Below are positions 26,215 through 34,904 of a DNA stretch of 64,000 nucleotides, one piece after another. Where the stretch lies: the NCBI GenBank assembly GCA_963822705.1, contig CAWGIX010000001.1:62001-126000 (forward strand), in the 5' to 3' direction. The notes beneath the pieces were generated by a model. The model worked only from the letters and a program-made list of their open reading frames with translations, did not search any database and was not told where the DNA came from. Positions within the stretch are counted from its first letter, which is position 1; every line of letters starts with the position of its first letter. Both the position numbers and the translations under genes were made by a program. This stretch comes from CAVRQM01 sp963822705. GTDB lineage: Bacteria > Pseudomonadota > Alphaproteobacteria > Acetobacterales > Acetobacteraceae.

Positions 26215-27620
26215 CGGCACGCTGCGCCTCCGCCGTTTTTGCGCGCAGCGTGTGCCCCGCCTGCGCCAGGCGGGTCTTGTCGGTGTTCTGCACGGGCACG
26301 GCGACGCCCCAGTCGAGCGGCTCGTCCTGCACGTAGCGTTTTCCCAGCCGCCATGCGATTTCGGCGCGGGAAAATTCGCTGCCGAGATAAAACGCATGGG
26401 CACCGTCCGTCTCCACCCCGAGCGCGGGGAAGAAGCTCAGGGCGTCGTGTCCGGTCAGGTGGCGGCCGGCGCTCCAGGCGTGGATGCCGTCGGCGACCAC
26501 GGCGATGCGCCAGTTCGCGTCGCGCACCTCGGCGGCCTGCTGCAAGATGTCGGCTTGCGTCTGCGTCCATGGCGCCCGGTCGTGCACCTGCAACAGGCCG
26601 GCGCCGTAGCCGCGCGGCAGGTCGCCGTCGGCGCGGGACGCGAACATCAGCCGGCGGGCGCGATCGTGCTCGGCCACGGTGCGGCGGGTGTGCGGACTGA
26701 CCTGCACCACCAAGACGTTGCGGATGCCGAGTTCGGAACAGATGCCCATGAGCAGGGCGGTGACGCCGGCGGAATCGGCGTCGGTGAGTTCGGTGAGGTT
26801 GCCGGTGCCCATCAGGATTTCGGCGTGCGGCAGGTTGTTGCGCAAGCTCGCGTAGCGGGCGAGCGAGGCGGCAAAGCCGAAATGGATCGGGTCCAATACG
26901 GGGTCGAGAAGGTACTGCATCCCGCGCGCATCGGCGGCGGCGGCGGCGCGGGCCAAGCTGTCCAGGTCGCCTTGCACGGCGGGGATCAGCACCGGAATTG
27001 CCGCGGTGCCGTCGGCCACGTCCAGCGTCGCTCTCGGTCAGGCTGAGCAAGAAATCGGCGCCGGCCAGCGCGCCGCGGCGCAACTCGGCGGGATCACCGG
27101 AATCGACGCTCACGCGCAACCCTTCGGCTTTGAGGGCATGCACCGACTCTTCCAGCGCGGGAAACGGCGTGCCGGGTTTGCAGCCCAGGTCGATGATGTC
27201 GGCGCCGTCCGCCGCCATGGCGAGGGCTTGCGCGCACAAGGCTTCGAGCGTCAGCCGGGGAGCGTCGACGATCTCGGCAAAGATGCGCACATCGTAGCGG
27301 GACAGGTCCGGCGGACGGCCGCCCCGGCCGAGATAGCGCGGCAGGTCGGCCAACTCGTCGGGGCCGCGCTGGAACAGCACGCCGGTCGCCGCACTCAGTC
27401 GTGCGGGATCGACACCGGCGCGGCCGGGCAGGATCACGCGATCGGCCGCGATGGGGCGTTTCAGACGGCGGAGAATGATCGGCTCGGTCATGAGGGCGGC
27501 GACCTTGACGCCGATGTCCAGCACGTCCCACGCGAACGGCGTTTCACCCAGTCCGTGCAGGATTTTGTGCAACCGGTCGCGCGCGAGATGGCCGGTCAGG
27601 AACAGGATGCGCTCGCTCAC
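26204..27620 (-). pseudogene. Dihydropteroate-synthase-like C1-cofactor protein (DUF6513 type), one frameshift
   Basis: This protein of about 471 residues has an N-terminal domain (RILFLTGHLARDRLHKILHG) followed by a dihydropteroate-synthase-like TIM barrel (DGADIIDLGCKPGTPFPALE, LRVSVDSGDPAELRRGA). The family is known from methanogens and H4MPT-dependent methylotrophs and is implicated in H4MPT synthesis, by family rather than by direct proof. One extra base near 27030 splits the gene: TLTEST-LDVADGTAAIP is restored when it is removed, and the total length is one base over a multiple of three. The start is GTG at 27620, overlapping the kinase stop as GTGA. Its 3' end overlaps DUF447. Confidence 0.8.
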
Positions 27621-28192
27621 GCGAGCAGCCTGGTGCCGGGCGGGGCGGCGGGATTGAGCGCGGGAGGCATGTCGTCGGGTCCGGCGATCCAGATGGTTCC
27701 CGCGAACAGGGCGCGGAAATGGGGGAAGGCGGCGTCGAGCAAACCCGCCGTGCCGAGCCGCGCGTGCTTGACCAGAACGAAATGCGGCACTGCCAAGCGC
27801 GTGGCCAGCCACAGGCCCAGGCTGTCCGAGGTCACGTCCCAGGATTCCGGGATGTCGGGCGCACGATGCAGCATCGGCCAGGGCGACCAGACCGGAATGC
27901 GGCCCGAATCGAGCGCGTCGTCGATGCCGGCAAACGTGTCGGCGAGCCGAAACGGGTGGGTTTCTGCGAGCAAAAGGCCGAACTGGGCCATGGCCAGCAG
28001 CGCCATGGCATGGGCTGTGCGGCCGTCGAACCCGAGTTCCGGTTGCAGCGCGCGCACCGCGTCGGCGAAAGGGCCGCCGCCGGGGACCAGCACCACCCGC
28101 CCCGCAGCCGCGGCAATGGCGCGCAGCCATCCCCCGAGCAAGGGCGAGCGCGCATGGCTGCCGCCCAGCTTGACCACCATTTCGACCGGCAT
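27617..28192 (-). CDS. Amino acid kinase family protein, MfnE-like
   Basis: This 191-residue protein has the glycine-rich start of the amino acid kinase fold (MVVKLGGSHARSPLL) and the second phosphate-binding block VVLVPGGGPFADAV. In methanogens the related MfnE phosphorylates 5-(aminomethyl)-3-furanmethanol phosphate on the way to methanofuran. Placement right after an MfnB domain supports the same role in methylofuran synthesis here. It is shorter than typical aspartokinase-fold enzymes, as expected for this subfamily. It overlaps both neighbours by 3-4 bp (ATGA and GTGA), so translation is tightly coupled through the operon. Confidence 0.8.
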   Translation of the reverse strand: MPVEMVVKLGGSHARSPLLGGWLRAIAAAAGRVVLVPGGGPFADAVRALQPELGFDGRTAHAMALLAMAQFGLLLAETHPFRLADTFAGIDDALDSGRIPVWSPWPMLHRAPDIPESWDVTSDSLGLWLATRLAVPHFVLVKHARLGTAGLLDAAFPHFRALFAGTIWIAGPDDMPPALNPAAPPGTRLLA

Positions 28193-29305
28193 CAGCCGAC
28201 CGCGCCCTGTTCCCGCTCGACGATGCAGCCGACCACGCCCTGGCCCAGATCCAGTTTTTCGAGCCGCACCGTCACGCGCAGCACGGCGGGATGCGCCAGC
28301 AACAGGCCGGCGATGCGTTCGGCCAGCGTTTCCAGCAGGGCGACGTGGCCCGCCTCCACCAGCATGCGGATGCCGTCGGTGATTAAGTCGTAGGAGAAAA
28401 CATCCGCCATGCCCTCCGCGGGTTTTTCGGGACGCACCACCGCGGCCTCGACCTCGAAGCGCACCCGTTGCGGGGCGCCGTGCTCAAAGCCGTAGGCGCC
28501 GACATGCACGGGCAGCACAAGATCGCGCACGAACACCCGGTCGGCACTCGCGGATTTCTTGTGCGGCGGGGGCGCGTACAGGCGGCTCGCGAGCAGGAGC
28601 AGGCCGGGGCCGGGCGCCTCGGCCGCGAGGTGCGGCGGGATCAGCGCGCGGATGGCCGCCACCGCTAGCGGGTCGATGCGTCCGGCGCGCCCCGAGGTGC
28701 CGCACAGCGCGCCGCGGAATCCCAAGAAATCGGGCGAGAGGACCAGGAGGCGCGGCACATCCGGTGCCTCCAGCGCGCCGGCGAGCCCGGCCATCAGCCC
28801 GAGGCCCCGGCATTTTTCCGCGAAATCCGAGCAGATGCGGCAGAGTCATGTGATCCAGTAGCCGGCCCTGCCCTTTGCGGGCGGTATCCAGCATGGCGCC
28901 CGCAAAACCACATTCGGCCAGCAGCGGCAGAATGCCCAAATCCGGCTCGCAATCGGCAAACAGCACCGCGATCAGGCGCGTGCGGTTGGCCAGCGCAGCC
29001 AGAGCACGGATGCAGGCTTCCGGGTCGCCGCCGGGGAAAATGCCGCATTTGACGTAATCGGCCCCCGCCTCGGCCATCGCCCGCGCGGCGTCCAGGACGA
29101 TTTCCGGCTGCATCGGCAGATCGCCCGCCACGGCGCTGACCGGTTTTCGGCCGGCCACGGTCTGCACCGTCTCGCGCACGACGGACGGCGACACCGCGCC
29201 CAGCGCGCCGCGCTCGGGATTTTTGAGGTCTATCAGGTCGGCGCCGCCGGCGAGCACGATGCGGGCTTCGTCAGGTCCGGTCACGCTGGCCAGCATCCGC
29301 GTCAC
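28192..29305 (-). pseudogene. mfnB: MfnB-FolB fusion: (5-formylfuran-3-yl)methyl phosphate synthase plus dihydroneopterin aldolase domain; one frameshift
   Basis: The predicted protein of about 370 residues has two enzymes in one chain. Residues of about 1-235 match MfnB, which makes the furan precursor of methanofuran/methylofuran from glyceraldehyde-3-phosphate. Visible blocks are MLASVTGPDEARIVLAGGAD, IDLKNPERGALGAV and DYVKCGIFPGGD, with active-site lysines. Residues of about 250-370 match dihydroneopterin aldolase/FolB (RVFVRDLVLPVHVGAYGFE, ETLAERIAGLLLAHP), a pterin enzyme. One extra base near 28822 breaks the frame; removing it gives LLGFAEKCRGLGLMAGL, and the length is one base over a multiple of three. 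It starts with GTG at 29305. The fusion joins the furan and pterin cofactor pathways. Confidence 0.85.
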
Positions 29306-29817
29306 TGCGCGGGCGCCTGCGCGAACAGCCGGTTGTCCACCAGGTAGGTCAGTCCGCGCGCCCAGGACTCGTCGGTGTCGCCGCGGATGTCCACGCTTGC
29401 GGCATGGACCACGCGGCCGTCCGGCACCGAGCGGATCACCACGTTGATGTTGAGGATCAAGGTCGAGACTTTTTGCACCCAGCCGATGACGGAAACCTGG
29501 GCGCCTAGTTGCCTGGCCAGATCGACCTCGCAGCCGTTGCAGGTTCGGAAGTTCTTGCCTCGCATGTCCTGCGCGATCGGAGCCGTGTCCACCGCCGTGT
29601 AGCGGCCATTCTGCATCAGCATGCCGGGCAACTTGGCATCGAGCATGGCCAAGCGCGGCTGCTCCATGTTCTGGCCTTGCACCGCGCCTACCAGGCTGGT
29701 GTCGTCCAGTGCGAACGGAAAAATCGCCGCGCGAACCGGGTCGGCAAATGCGCCGCGTGTCGCCGCTTCCACCAGGCCGAGTGCCAGCAAAAGGGGAAGT
29801 GCGTTCCTTAAAACCAT
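29302..29817 (-). CDS. DUF2380/DUF3280 family exported protein
   Basis: This 171-residue protein has a signal peptide (LRNALPLLLALGLVEAATRGAFA) followed by a domain I assign to DUF2380/DUF3280. Its hallmarks are VRAAIFPFALDDTSL, GRYTAVDTAPIAQ and a CxxC in FRTCNGCEVDLA. Members commonly sit beside quinoprotein alcohol dehydrogenase and lanthanide transport genes in methylotrophs. The function is unknown, and its location is periplasmic. It begins the minus-strand cofactor operon (GTGA overlap with mfnB) and is divergent from lutA, with only about 65 bp between starts, so one short region must drive both operons. Confidence 0.75.
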   Translation of the reverse strand: MVLRNALPLLLALGLVEAATRGAFADPVRAAIFPFALDDTSLVGAVQGQNMEQPRLAMLDAKLPGMLMQNGRYTAVDTAPIAQDMRGKNFRTCNGCEVDLARQLGAQVSVIGWVQKVSTLILNINVVIRSVPDGRVVHAASVDIRGDTDESWARGLTYLVDNRLFAQAPAQ

Positions 29818-29882
29818 GTCACGTCCCTGGTCTCGTGGGGTGTCGCCTTGAAGCAGCGGACCTGATCGTCCATGCTGGCCCC

Positions 29883-31097
29883 ATGAAACGTCCAAAATCG
29901 GCGATGGGCAACGCCCGCTGGCTGCTGCTTTGCGCACCGCTGATGCTCGCTTGGGTTTTGCCTGCGCGCGCCGATGACACGCCGAGCGTGAAAATCGGCT
30001 ATTTGCGATGGACGGACCGGCAGCCGGTCATATCGCTTCTGGAAAAGCCGGCCCCCGACAACGGTCTGGCCGGCGCCAAACTGGCGCTCGCCGACAACAA
30101 CACCACTGGCCGGCTGGTGGGCCAGAATTTCGAACTGGTGGACAGCAAGCTGCGGCCGAACGAGGACGCGGCAGCATCGCTGTCGGCGCTGGTGACACAA
30201 GGCGTCAAACTGGTGATGACGGACGCGCCGGGTGCGACGGTGCTGAAACTCGCGGATGCGGGCCGCGGGCAGGGCGTCACGGTGTTCAACCTTTCCGCCC
30301 CTGACGACAATCTGCGCGAACAGGATTGCCGGGCCGACATGATCCATGTCGGCCCGACACGCTCGATGCTGGCCGATGCGGTGGCGCAGTATCTGGTGTG
30401 GAAGAAGTGGACGCGCTGGCTGCTGGCCGTGGGACCGAACCCGGACGACGTGGCCTTGGGCGACGCCTATCGCCGCGCGGCGAAACGGTTCGGCGCGCGC
30501 ATCGTGGACAGCCGCACCTACAACGCCCCGGCCGGCTCGCGCGAGACCGATACCGGGCTGATACAGATGCAGCAGCAGATGCCGGTGTTCACCCAGAACG
30601 CCCCCGAGTACGACGTGCTGGTGGCAGCCGACGAGAGCCAGGCTTTTGGCGAAGACCTCCCGTATCGTACCTGGGACGCACGGCCCGTCGCCGGTTCGGG
30701 CGGACTGGAGCCGACGGCTTGGGACCCGTCCAGCGAGAGCTGGGGCGGCGCGCAGCTGCAGGACCGGTTCATCCGGCTGGCGCATCGTTTCATGACCTCG
30801 CGGGACATGGAGGCATGGACCGCCATGCGCATGATCGGCGAGGCGGCGACGCGCAGCAAGTCGACCGATCCGGCGGCGATCGTGGCGTATATGCAAGGAC
30901 CGGACTTCCGGATTGCCGCGTACAAGGGCCAGGAGCTGACGTTGCGCAACTGGAACTGGCAGCTGCGGCAGCCGATTTTTCTGTCGGACGGCCGGACGGT
31001 GGTTTCGATCTCGCCGCAGCCGGGCTTTCTGCACCAGCTGACGGAGCTGGACACGCTGGGCGTCGACAAGCCCGAGACACAATGCAAACTGCACTGA
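29883..31097 (+). CDS. lutA: Quinoprotein-associated ABC transporter substrate-binding protein (LutA/PedA1 type)
   Basis: This 404-residue periplasmic protein has a signal peptide ending at LPARADD and a type I binding-protein fold (SVKIGYLRWTDRQPVISLLE, LAGAKLALADNNTTGRLVGQ). It belongs to the family found next to PQQ alcohol dehydrogenases. In Methylobacterium (lut) and Pseudomonas putida (ped) such ABC systems are required for lanthanide-dependent growth, so it likely handles lanthanide or a lanthanide carrier. It starts the five-gene plus-strand operon in the order A, B, E, F, G known from lut clusters, with the intervening lutC/lutD positions absent. The symbol rests on family and order, not on experiment. 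Confidence 0.75.
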   Translation: MKRPKSAMGNARWLLLCAPLMLAWVLPARADDTPSVKIGYLRWTDRQPVISLLEKPAPDNGLAGAKLALADNNTTGRLVGQNFELVDSKLRPNEDAAASLSALVTQGVKLVMTDAPGATVLKLADAGRGQGVTVFNLSAPDDNLREQDCRADMIHVGPTRSMLADAVAQYLVWKKWTRWLLAVGPNPDDVALGDAYRRAAKRFGARIVDSRTYNAPAGSRETDTGLIQMQQQMPVFTQNAPEYDVLVAADESQAFGEDLPYRTWDARPVAGSGGLEPTAWDPSSESWGGAQLQDRFIRLAHRFMTSRDMEAWTAMRMIGEAATRSKSTDPAAIVAYMQGPDFRIAAYKGQELTLRNWNWQLRQPIFLSDGRTVVSISPQPGFLHQLTELDTLGVDKPETQCKLH

Positions 31098-31114
31098 TTT
31101 TTCGGAGAGCGGTC

Positions 31115-32083
31115 ATGTATTGCATGTTCCTGCTTGCCGCGGCGGGCGTCACCTTCCTCGCCGCGCCGGCGTTCGCCTATACCGCCTACGTTTCCAACGA
31201 GCGCGACAACACCATAAGCGTGGTCGATCTCGACCAGGGCAAGACGGTGCAGACCGTCGATGTGGGGCAGCGCCCGCGCGGCATCACCATCACCAAGGAC
31301 GGCAAGGACGTTTTGGTCTGCGCCAGCGACGACGACACCATCCAGATCCTCGACACCAAGACGCTGAAAATCGTGGGCGAGCTGCCCTCCGGCCCCGATC
31401 CGGAAACCTTCGCCCTGGCCGCCAGCGGCAACCCGCTGTATGTGTCCAACGAGAACGACAACGAAGTGACGGTCATCGACGTGCCCACGCGCAAAGTGCT
31501 GGCAGAGGTTCCGACCGGGGTTGAGCCGGAAGGCATGGCGGTCAGTCCGGACGGGCAGACTATCGTCAACACGTCCGAAACCACCAACATGGCGCATTTT
31601 ATCGACTACAAGACGGAAAAAGTGGTCGCCAACGTGCTGGTCGGCGCCCGCCCGCGCGGTGCCGAGTTCAAGCACGACGGATCGGAAGTGTGGGTGACTT
31701 CGGAACTGGGCGGCACGGTCAGCGTGATCGATCCTGTCAAGCACGTTGTCACGCATACGATCAGTTTTGCCGTGCAGGCGCTGCGGGCCGAGGCGATCCA
31801 GCCGGTCGGCATCCGCTTCACCGCCGACGACTCGCTGGCTTTCGTGGCACTCGGACCGGCCAACCGGGTCGCGGTGATCGACACGAAGACGTATGAAGTG
31901 AAGAAATACCTGCTGGTGGGCCAGCGGGTCTGGCAGATGAATTTCACGCCGGATCAGAAAACGCTGCTGACGACGAACGGCCTGTCCAACGACATTTCCG
32001 TCATCGACGTGGCGGATTTGCGGGTGACGAAATCGATCCCGGTCGGCCGGCTGCCGTGGGGCGTGGTCGTAGCGCCGCAATGA
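31115..32083 (+). CDS. lutB: PQQ-dependent catabolism-associated YVTN beta-propeller protein
   Basis: This 322-residue exported protein has a signal peptide ending near APAFAYT and then about seven YVTN-type repeats, for example AYVSNERDNTISVVDLDQGK, VDVGQRPRGITITKDGK, VPTGVEPEGMAVSPDG and IPVGRLPWGVVVAPQ at the end. It folds as a periplasmic beta-propeller. The family is associated with quinoprotein alcohol dehydrogenases and with the lut/ped ABC transporter; its precise role (binding partner or metal handling) is unknown. It overlaps the ATPase gene by 4 bp (ATGA), so the two are translated together. Confidence 0.82.
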   Translation: MYCMFLLAAAGVTFLAAPAFAYTAYVSNERDNTISVVDLDQGKTVQTVDVGQRPRGITITKDGKDVLVCASDDDTIQILDTKTLKIVGELPSGPDPETFALAASGNPLYVSNENDNEVTVIDVPTRKVLAEVPTGVEPEGMAVSPDGQTIVNTSETTNMAHFIDYKTEKVVANVLVGARPRGAEFKHDGSEVWVTSELGGTVSVIDPVKHVVTHTISFAVQALRAEAIQPVGIRFTADDSLAFVALGPANRVAVIDTKTYEVKKYLLVGQRVWQMNFTPDQKTLLTTNGLSNDISVIDVADLRVTKSIPVGRLPWGVVVAPQ

Positions 32084-32872
32084 CGCACCTCGCCGCGACG
32101 GAGCTTTCGGCGCACGAGGCGCCTGCCTCCATCGCGGTGCCGGCCTTGCAGGTTGACGGCGTCAGCCACTCCTACGGCAGCCGGGTAGCACTGGCGGACG
32201 TGAGTTTCGCAGTGCCTCAGGGGGGATTCACGGCTCTGCTCGGGCTGAACGGCGCCGGCAAGAGCACGCTGTTTTCGCTCGATTACGCGACTGTACGAGA
32301 CCAGGCGTGGTCGCATTTCCGTGCTGGGTTTCGCATTGAACCGGGCGCCCGGCGAGGCTTTGCGCCGACTTGGAGTGGTGTTTCAGGCCCGCACGCTCGA
32401 CCTTGATCTCTCGGTGATGGACAATCTGCGCTACCACGCCGCATTGCACGGTATCGGGGGCGGTGAAGCTGTTTTGCGGGCACGGCGCGTATTGGCGGAC
32501 GTGGAATTGTCGGAGCGCGGAAAAGACCCGGCGCGCAAACTGTCGGGCGGACAGATGCGCCGGGTGGAAATTGCCCGGGCGCTGCTCCACGACCCGCGTC
32601 TGCTGGTGCTGGACGAGCCGACGGTGGGGCTTGATGTCGCTTCGAAAAGTGCGATCGTGGCGCATGTGCGGCGACTGGTGCGCGAGCGCGGGGTGGCGGT
32701 GCTGTGGGCGACCCATTTGCTGGACGAGATCGAGCCGCAGGATCATGTCGTCGTGCTGCACAAGGGCCGCGTGCTGGCGTCTGGCGTAGTCTCCGACATC
32801 GTCGGCGCGGCCGGGAAACCGAACCTTCGGGAAACGTTCGTGAGCCTGACCGGGGGAGATTTTTTGGAGTGA
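32080..32872 (+). pseudogene. lutE: Quinoprotein-associated ABC transporter ATPase, one-base insertion
   Basis: This is the ATP-binding subunit of the lut/ped-type system, about 263 residues when repaired. Walker A is GLNGAGKST (about residue 56), the signature is KLSGGQMRRVEIARALL, and Walker B is LLVLDEPTVGLD. An extra G at 32281, directly after the Walker A helix, throws the frame. Without it the protein continues FSLITRLYETRRGRISVLGF, which is what the family has. The total length is one base over a multiple of three. As written, only the first 67 residues plus a short nonsense tail would be made, and the transporter would be dead, so a sequence error is the simpler reading. Confidence 0.85.
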
Positions 32873-33708
32873 GCGTTGCCCTCGCGGCGCCGTCGGGGTT
32901 CACCTGGGGGCAGCACCTTGTCTGCCTGCGCGGCATCGTCTGGCGCGAGGCGCTGCGGTTCTTGCATCAGCGCGAGCGGTTCGTTTCGGCACTGGTGCGC
33001 CCGCTGGTTTGGCTGTTCATTTTTGCCGCCGGCTTTCGGCAAATTCTCGGCGTGTCGATCATTCCGCCGTACCAGACCTACGTGCTGTACGAGGTCTACG
33101 TGACGCCGGGGCTGATGGCGATGATCCAGCTGTTCAACGGCATGCAGTCCTCGCTGTCCATGGTCTACGATCGCGAGATGGGCAACATGCGGATGCTGCT
33201 GGTCAGCCCGTTCCCGCGCTGGTACCTGCTGGTGGCAAAGCTGCTGGCCAGCACTGCGGTTTCCGTGCTGCAGGTGTATGCCTATATGGTCGTGGCGGCA
33301 CTTTGGGGCGTGGACATACCGACCTGGGGCTGGCTTACGGTGCTGCCGGCGCTGGTGCTGAACGGGTTCATGCTGGGCGCGCTCGGGATGCTGCTGTCGT
33401 CCGCGATCCACCAGCTGGAGAATTTTGCCGGCGTGATGAATTTCGTGATCTTTCCGATGTTTTTCGCATCTTCGGCACTGTACCCGTTATGGCTGGTGCA
33501 GCAATCGAGCCCGGTGGTGTACACGATCTGCCGGCTGAATCCGTTCACCTACGGCGTCGAACTGATCCGGTTTGCACTGTATGGCCAGGTGAATTTTCTG
33601 GCATTGGCGGTGGTGGCGGCGATGATCACGCTGTTCACCGCCGGCGCCATCGTCGCCTACGACCCCGCGCGCGGACTGATGACGCGCCGTGGCGGAGCGC
33701 CGGCATGA
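32869..33708 (+). CDS. lutF: Quinoprotein-associated ABC-2 type transporter permease
   Basis: This 279-residue inner-membrane protein of the ABC-2 family has six hydrophobic segments (for example LVRPLVWLFIFAAGF, LPALVLNGFMLGALGMLLSS, MNFVIFPMFFASSALYPLWL). The loop GNMRMLLVSPFPRWYLL is typical of the family. It starts with GTG in a GTGA overlap with the ATPase gene. ABC-2 permeases are usually exporters, yet this subfamily is genetically tied to lanthanide acquisition. Whether it moves the metal, a chelator or another compound is unresolved. Confidence 0.83.
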   Translation: MSVALAAPSGFTWGQHLVCLRGIVWREALRFLHQRERFVSALVRPLVWLFIFAAGFRQILGVSIIPPYQTYVLYEVYVTPGLMAMIQLFNGMQSSLSMVYDREMGNMRMLLVSPFPRWYLLVAKLLASTAVSVLQVYAYMVVAALWGVDIPTWGWLTVLPALVLNGFMLGALGMLLSSAIHQLENFAGVMNFVIFPMFFASSALYPLWLVQQSSPVVYTICRLNPFTYGVELIRFALYGQVNFLALAVVAAMITLFTAGAIVAYDPARGLMTRRGGAPA

Positions 33709-34316
33709 AGTTTGTGGCGGTCGTTGCCCTGGCGGTCGGACTGGCGCTCCCCGCACTTGCCGCGCCGCCCGGCCCGCGCGACCCGGATTGGCCGTGTTTC
33801 GCCATAAAAGTGCCGACGCTGTCGCTGGCCGCGGTCTGGACCGGGCCGTCGGTCGACCCGTACCTTGGGCACTGGTCGCAGGATGCGGAGGTGAGCGACC
33901 TTGTGGGACGGATCGTGCAGCGTCGGCTTCCGATCGATCAGGCCGACACCGCGATCCGCGATCTTGCCGCCAAGGCCGGCGAGAAGAAGCGGGACAAGCT
34001 GCTGGCGGTGATGGCCGGCGTGTTTGAAACGCTCGATACCGAGCGCAGCAGCGTGCTGGCGGGGCTGGACCGCTACGGACGGCGGCAAAAGCAGCTGGCG
34101 GAGCAGGTGCGCGCCGACGCCGACGCGTTGCGGGCGCAGCAATCGGCGGCGAACCCCGACGCGCAGGCAGTGGCGCAGCTGACGGAGCGGATCACCTGGG
34201 AGACCCGGGTTTTTGAGGATCGGCGCCAGTCGGTCAGCACGGCCTGTGACATTCCGACGGTCATCGAGCAGCGGCTTTTTGCGCTGGCACGGACGATTCA
34301 GCAGGCGCTTGGCTGA
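33705..34316 (+). CDS. lutG: Exported helical protein of the quinoprotein-associated ABC operon
   Basis: This 203-residue protein has a signal peptide ending at LPALAAPPG. A short conserved-looking region follows (DPDWPCFAIKVPTLSLAAVW), and then a long helical, probably coiled-coil, part (LLAVMAGVFETLDTERSSVL, RRQKQLAEQVRADADALRAQ). It overlaps the permease gene at ATGA and closes the operon. Its position matches the exported LutG protein of Methylobacterium lut clusters. No biochemical function is known. The operon is convergent with the xoxF operon, 45 bp away. Confidence 0.68.
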   Translation: MKFVAVVALAVGLALPALAAPPGPRDPDWPCFAIKVPTLSLAAVWTGPSVDPYLGHWSQDAEVSDLVGRIVQRRLPIDQADTAIRDLAAKAGEKKRDKLLAVMAGVFETLDTERSSVLAGLDRYGRRQKQLAEQVRADADALRAQQSAANPDAQAVAQLTERITWETRVFEDRRQSVSTACDIPTVIEQRLFALARTIQQALG

Positions 34317-34361
34317 CCGGTGACTTGCAATCCCCCGAGAGGGAGTCGCGCCGACACTGCG

Positions 34362-34904
34362 CTACTGCTCGGCCCTTGGCTCAGGTACAGCAATTTCCAG
34401 CTTCAGGCCGGCTGACTGCCAGCCCGCAGTGCCCGCCGGAAACCAAGCCGTATTCGTGTAGCCGAGAGCAATGGCCCGCTTCGCCGCATTCCACGACATC
34501 CAGCAGTCCGGCTTGCAATAAAACACCAGCGTGCGGCTGCGGTCTCCCGAGCTGGCCTTCTCCAGGCCGTGCTCGAAATACTGTTCCGTCACCGGAGCGA
34601 GCTCGCCGTAGCCGGTATCCGGCAACCAGATGCTGCCGGGGATATCGGGATGCGGGGGCTGACGCCAAATGGTCCCCGCCGGCAATCCCGCCGGACGTGG
34701 CGCCTGCGGCAGCACGTCTACGAACGCTGCGTCGTGGCGCTCCCACAGCGCGCGGGCCTGCTCGGTGGACAGCACCGTCGCCCCGCGCAGCGTCTCGGGT
34801 GTCGGGGCGTTGTACGCCTCGGTGCGGTATCCGTCCGGCTCCGGCGGTGCTGCCGCAGCGAGCGTCAGGCAGAGCAATGCGCCGGCAAGCCGGCGCAGGG
34901 TCAC
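34362..34904 (-). CDS. PQQ-dependent catabolism-associated CXXCW-motif protein
   Basis: This 180-residue periplasmic protein has a signal peptide (LRRLAGALLCLTLAAAA) and a rhodanese-like fold. The defining motif is FYCKPDCWMSWNAAKRA at about residue 135, giving the C-x2-C-W signature, followed by YTNTAWFPAGTAGWQSAG. The family is found only with PQQ alcohol dehydrogenases, and its role is unknown; a thiol or metal-handling function is possible. It starts with GTG in a GTGA overlap with xoxJ and is the last gene of the xox operon. Confidence 0.87.
   Translation of the reverse strand: MTLRRLAGALLCLTLAAAAPPEPDGYRTEAYNAPTPETLRGATVLSTEQARALWERHDAAFVDVLPQAPRPAGLPAGTIWRQPPHPDIPGSIWLPDTGYGELAPVTEQYFEHGLEKASSGDRSRTLVFYCKPDCWMSWNAAKRAIALGYTNTAWFPAGTAGWQSAGLKLEIAVPEPRAEQ

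Noticed and set aside
26211..28130. A 639-residue frame spanning the kinase and DHPS-like genes
   Set aside because: Only its middle part (about 27035-27620) is the real DHPS-like N-terminus; the ends are shadow frames of neighbouring genes.
29808..32080. Long antisense frames opposite lutA and lutB
   Set aside because: Low-complexity His/Arg products with no signals; the sense strand carries well-defined binding-protein and beta-propeller genes.
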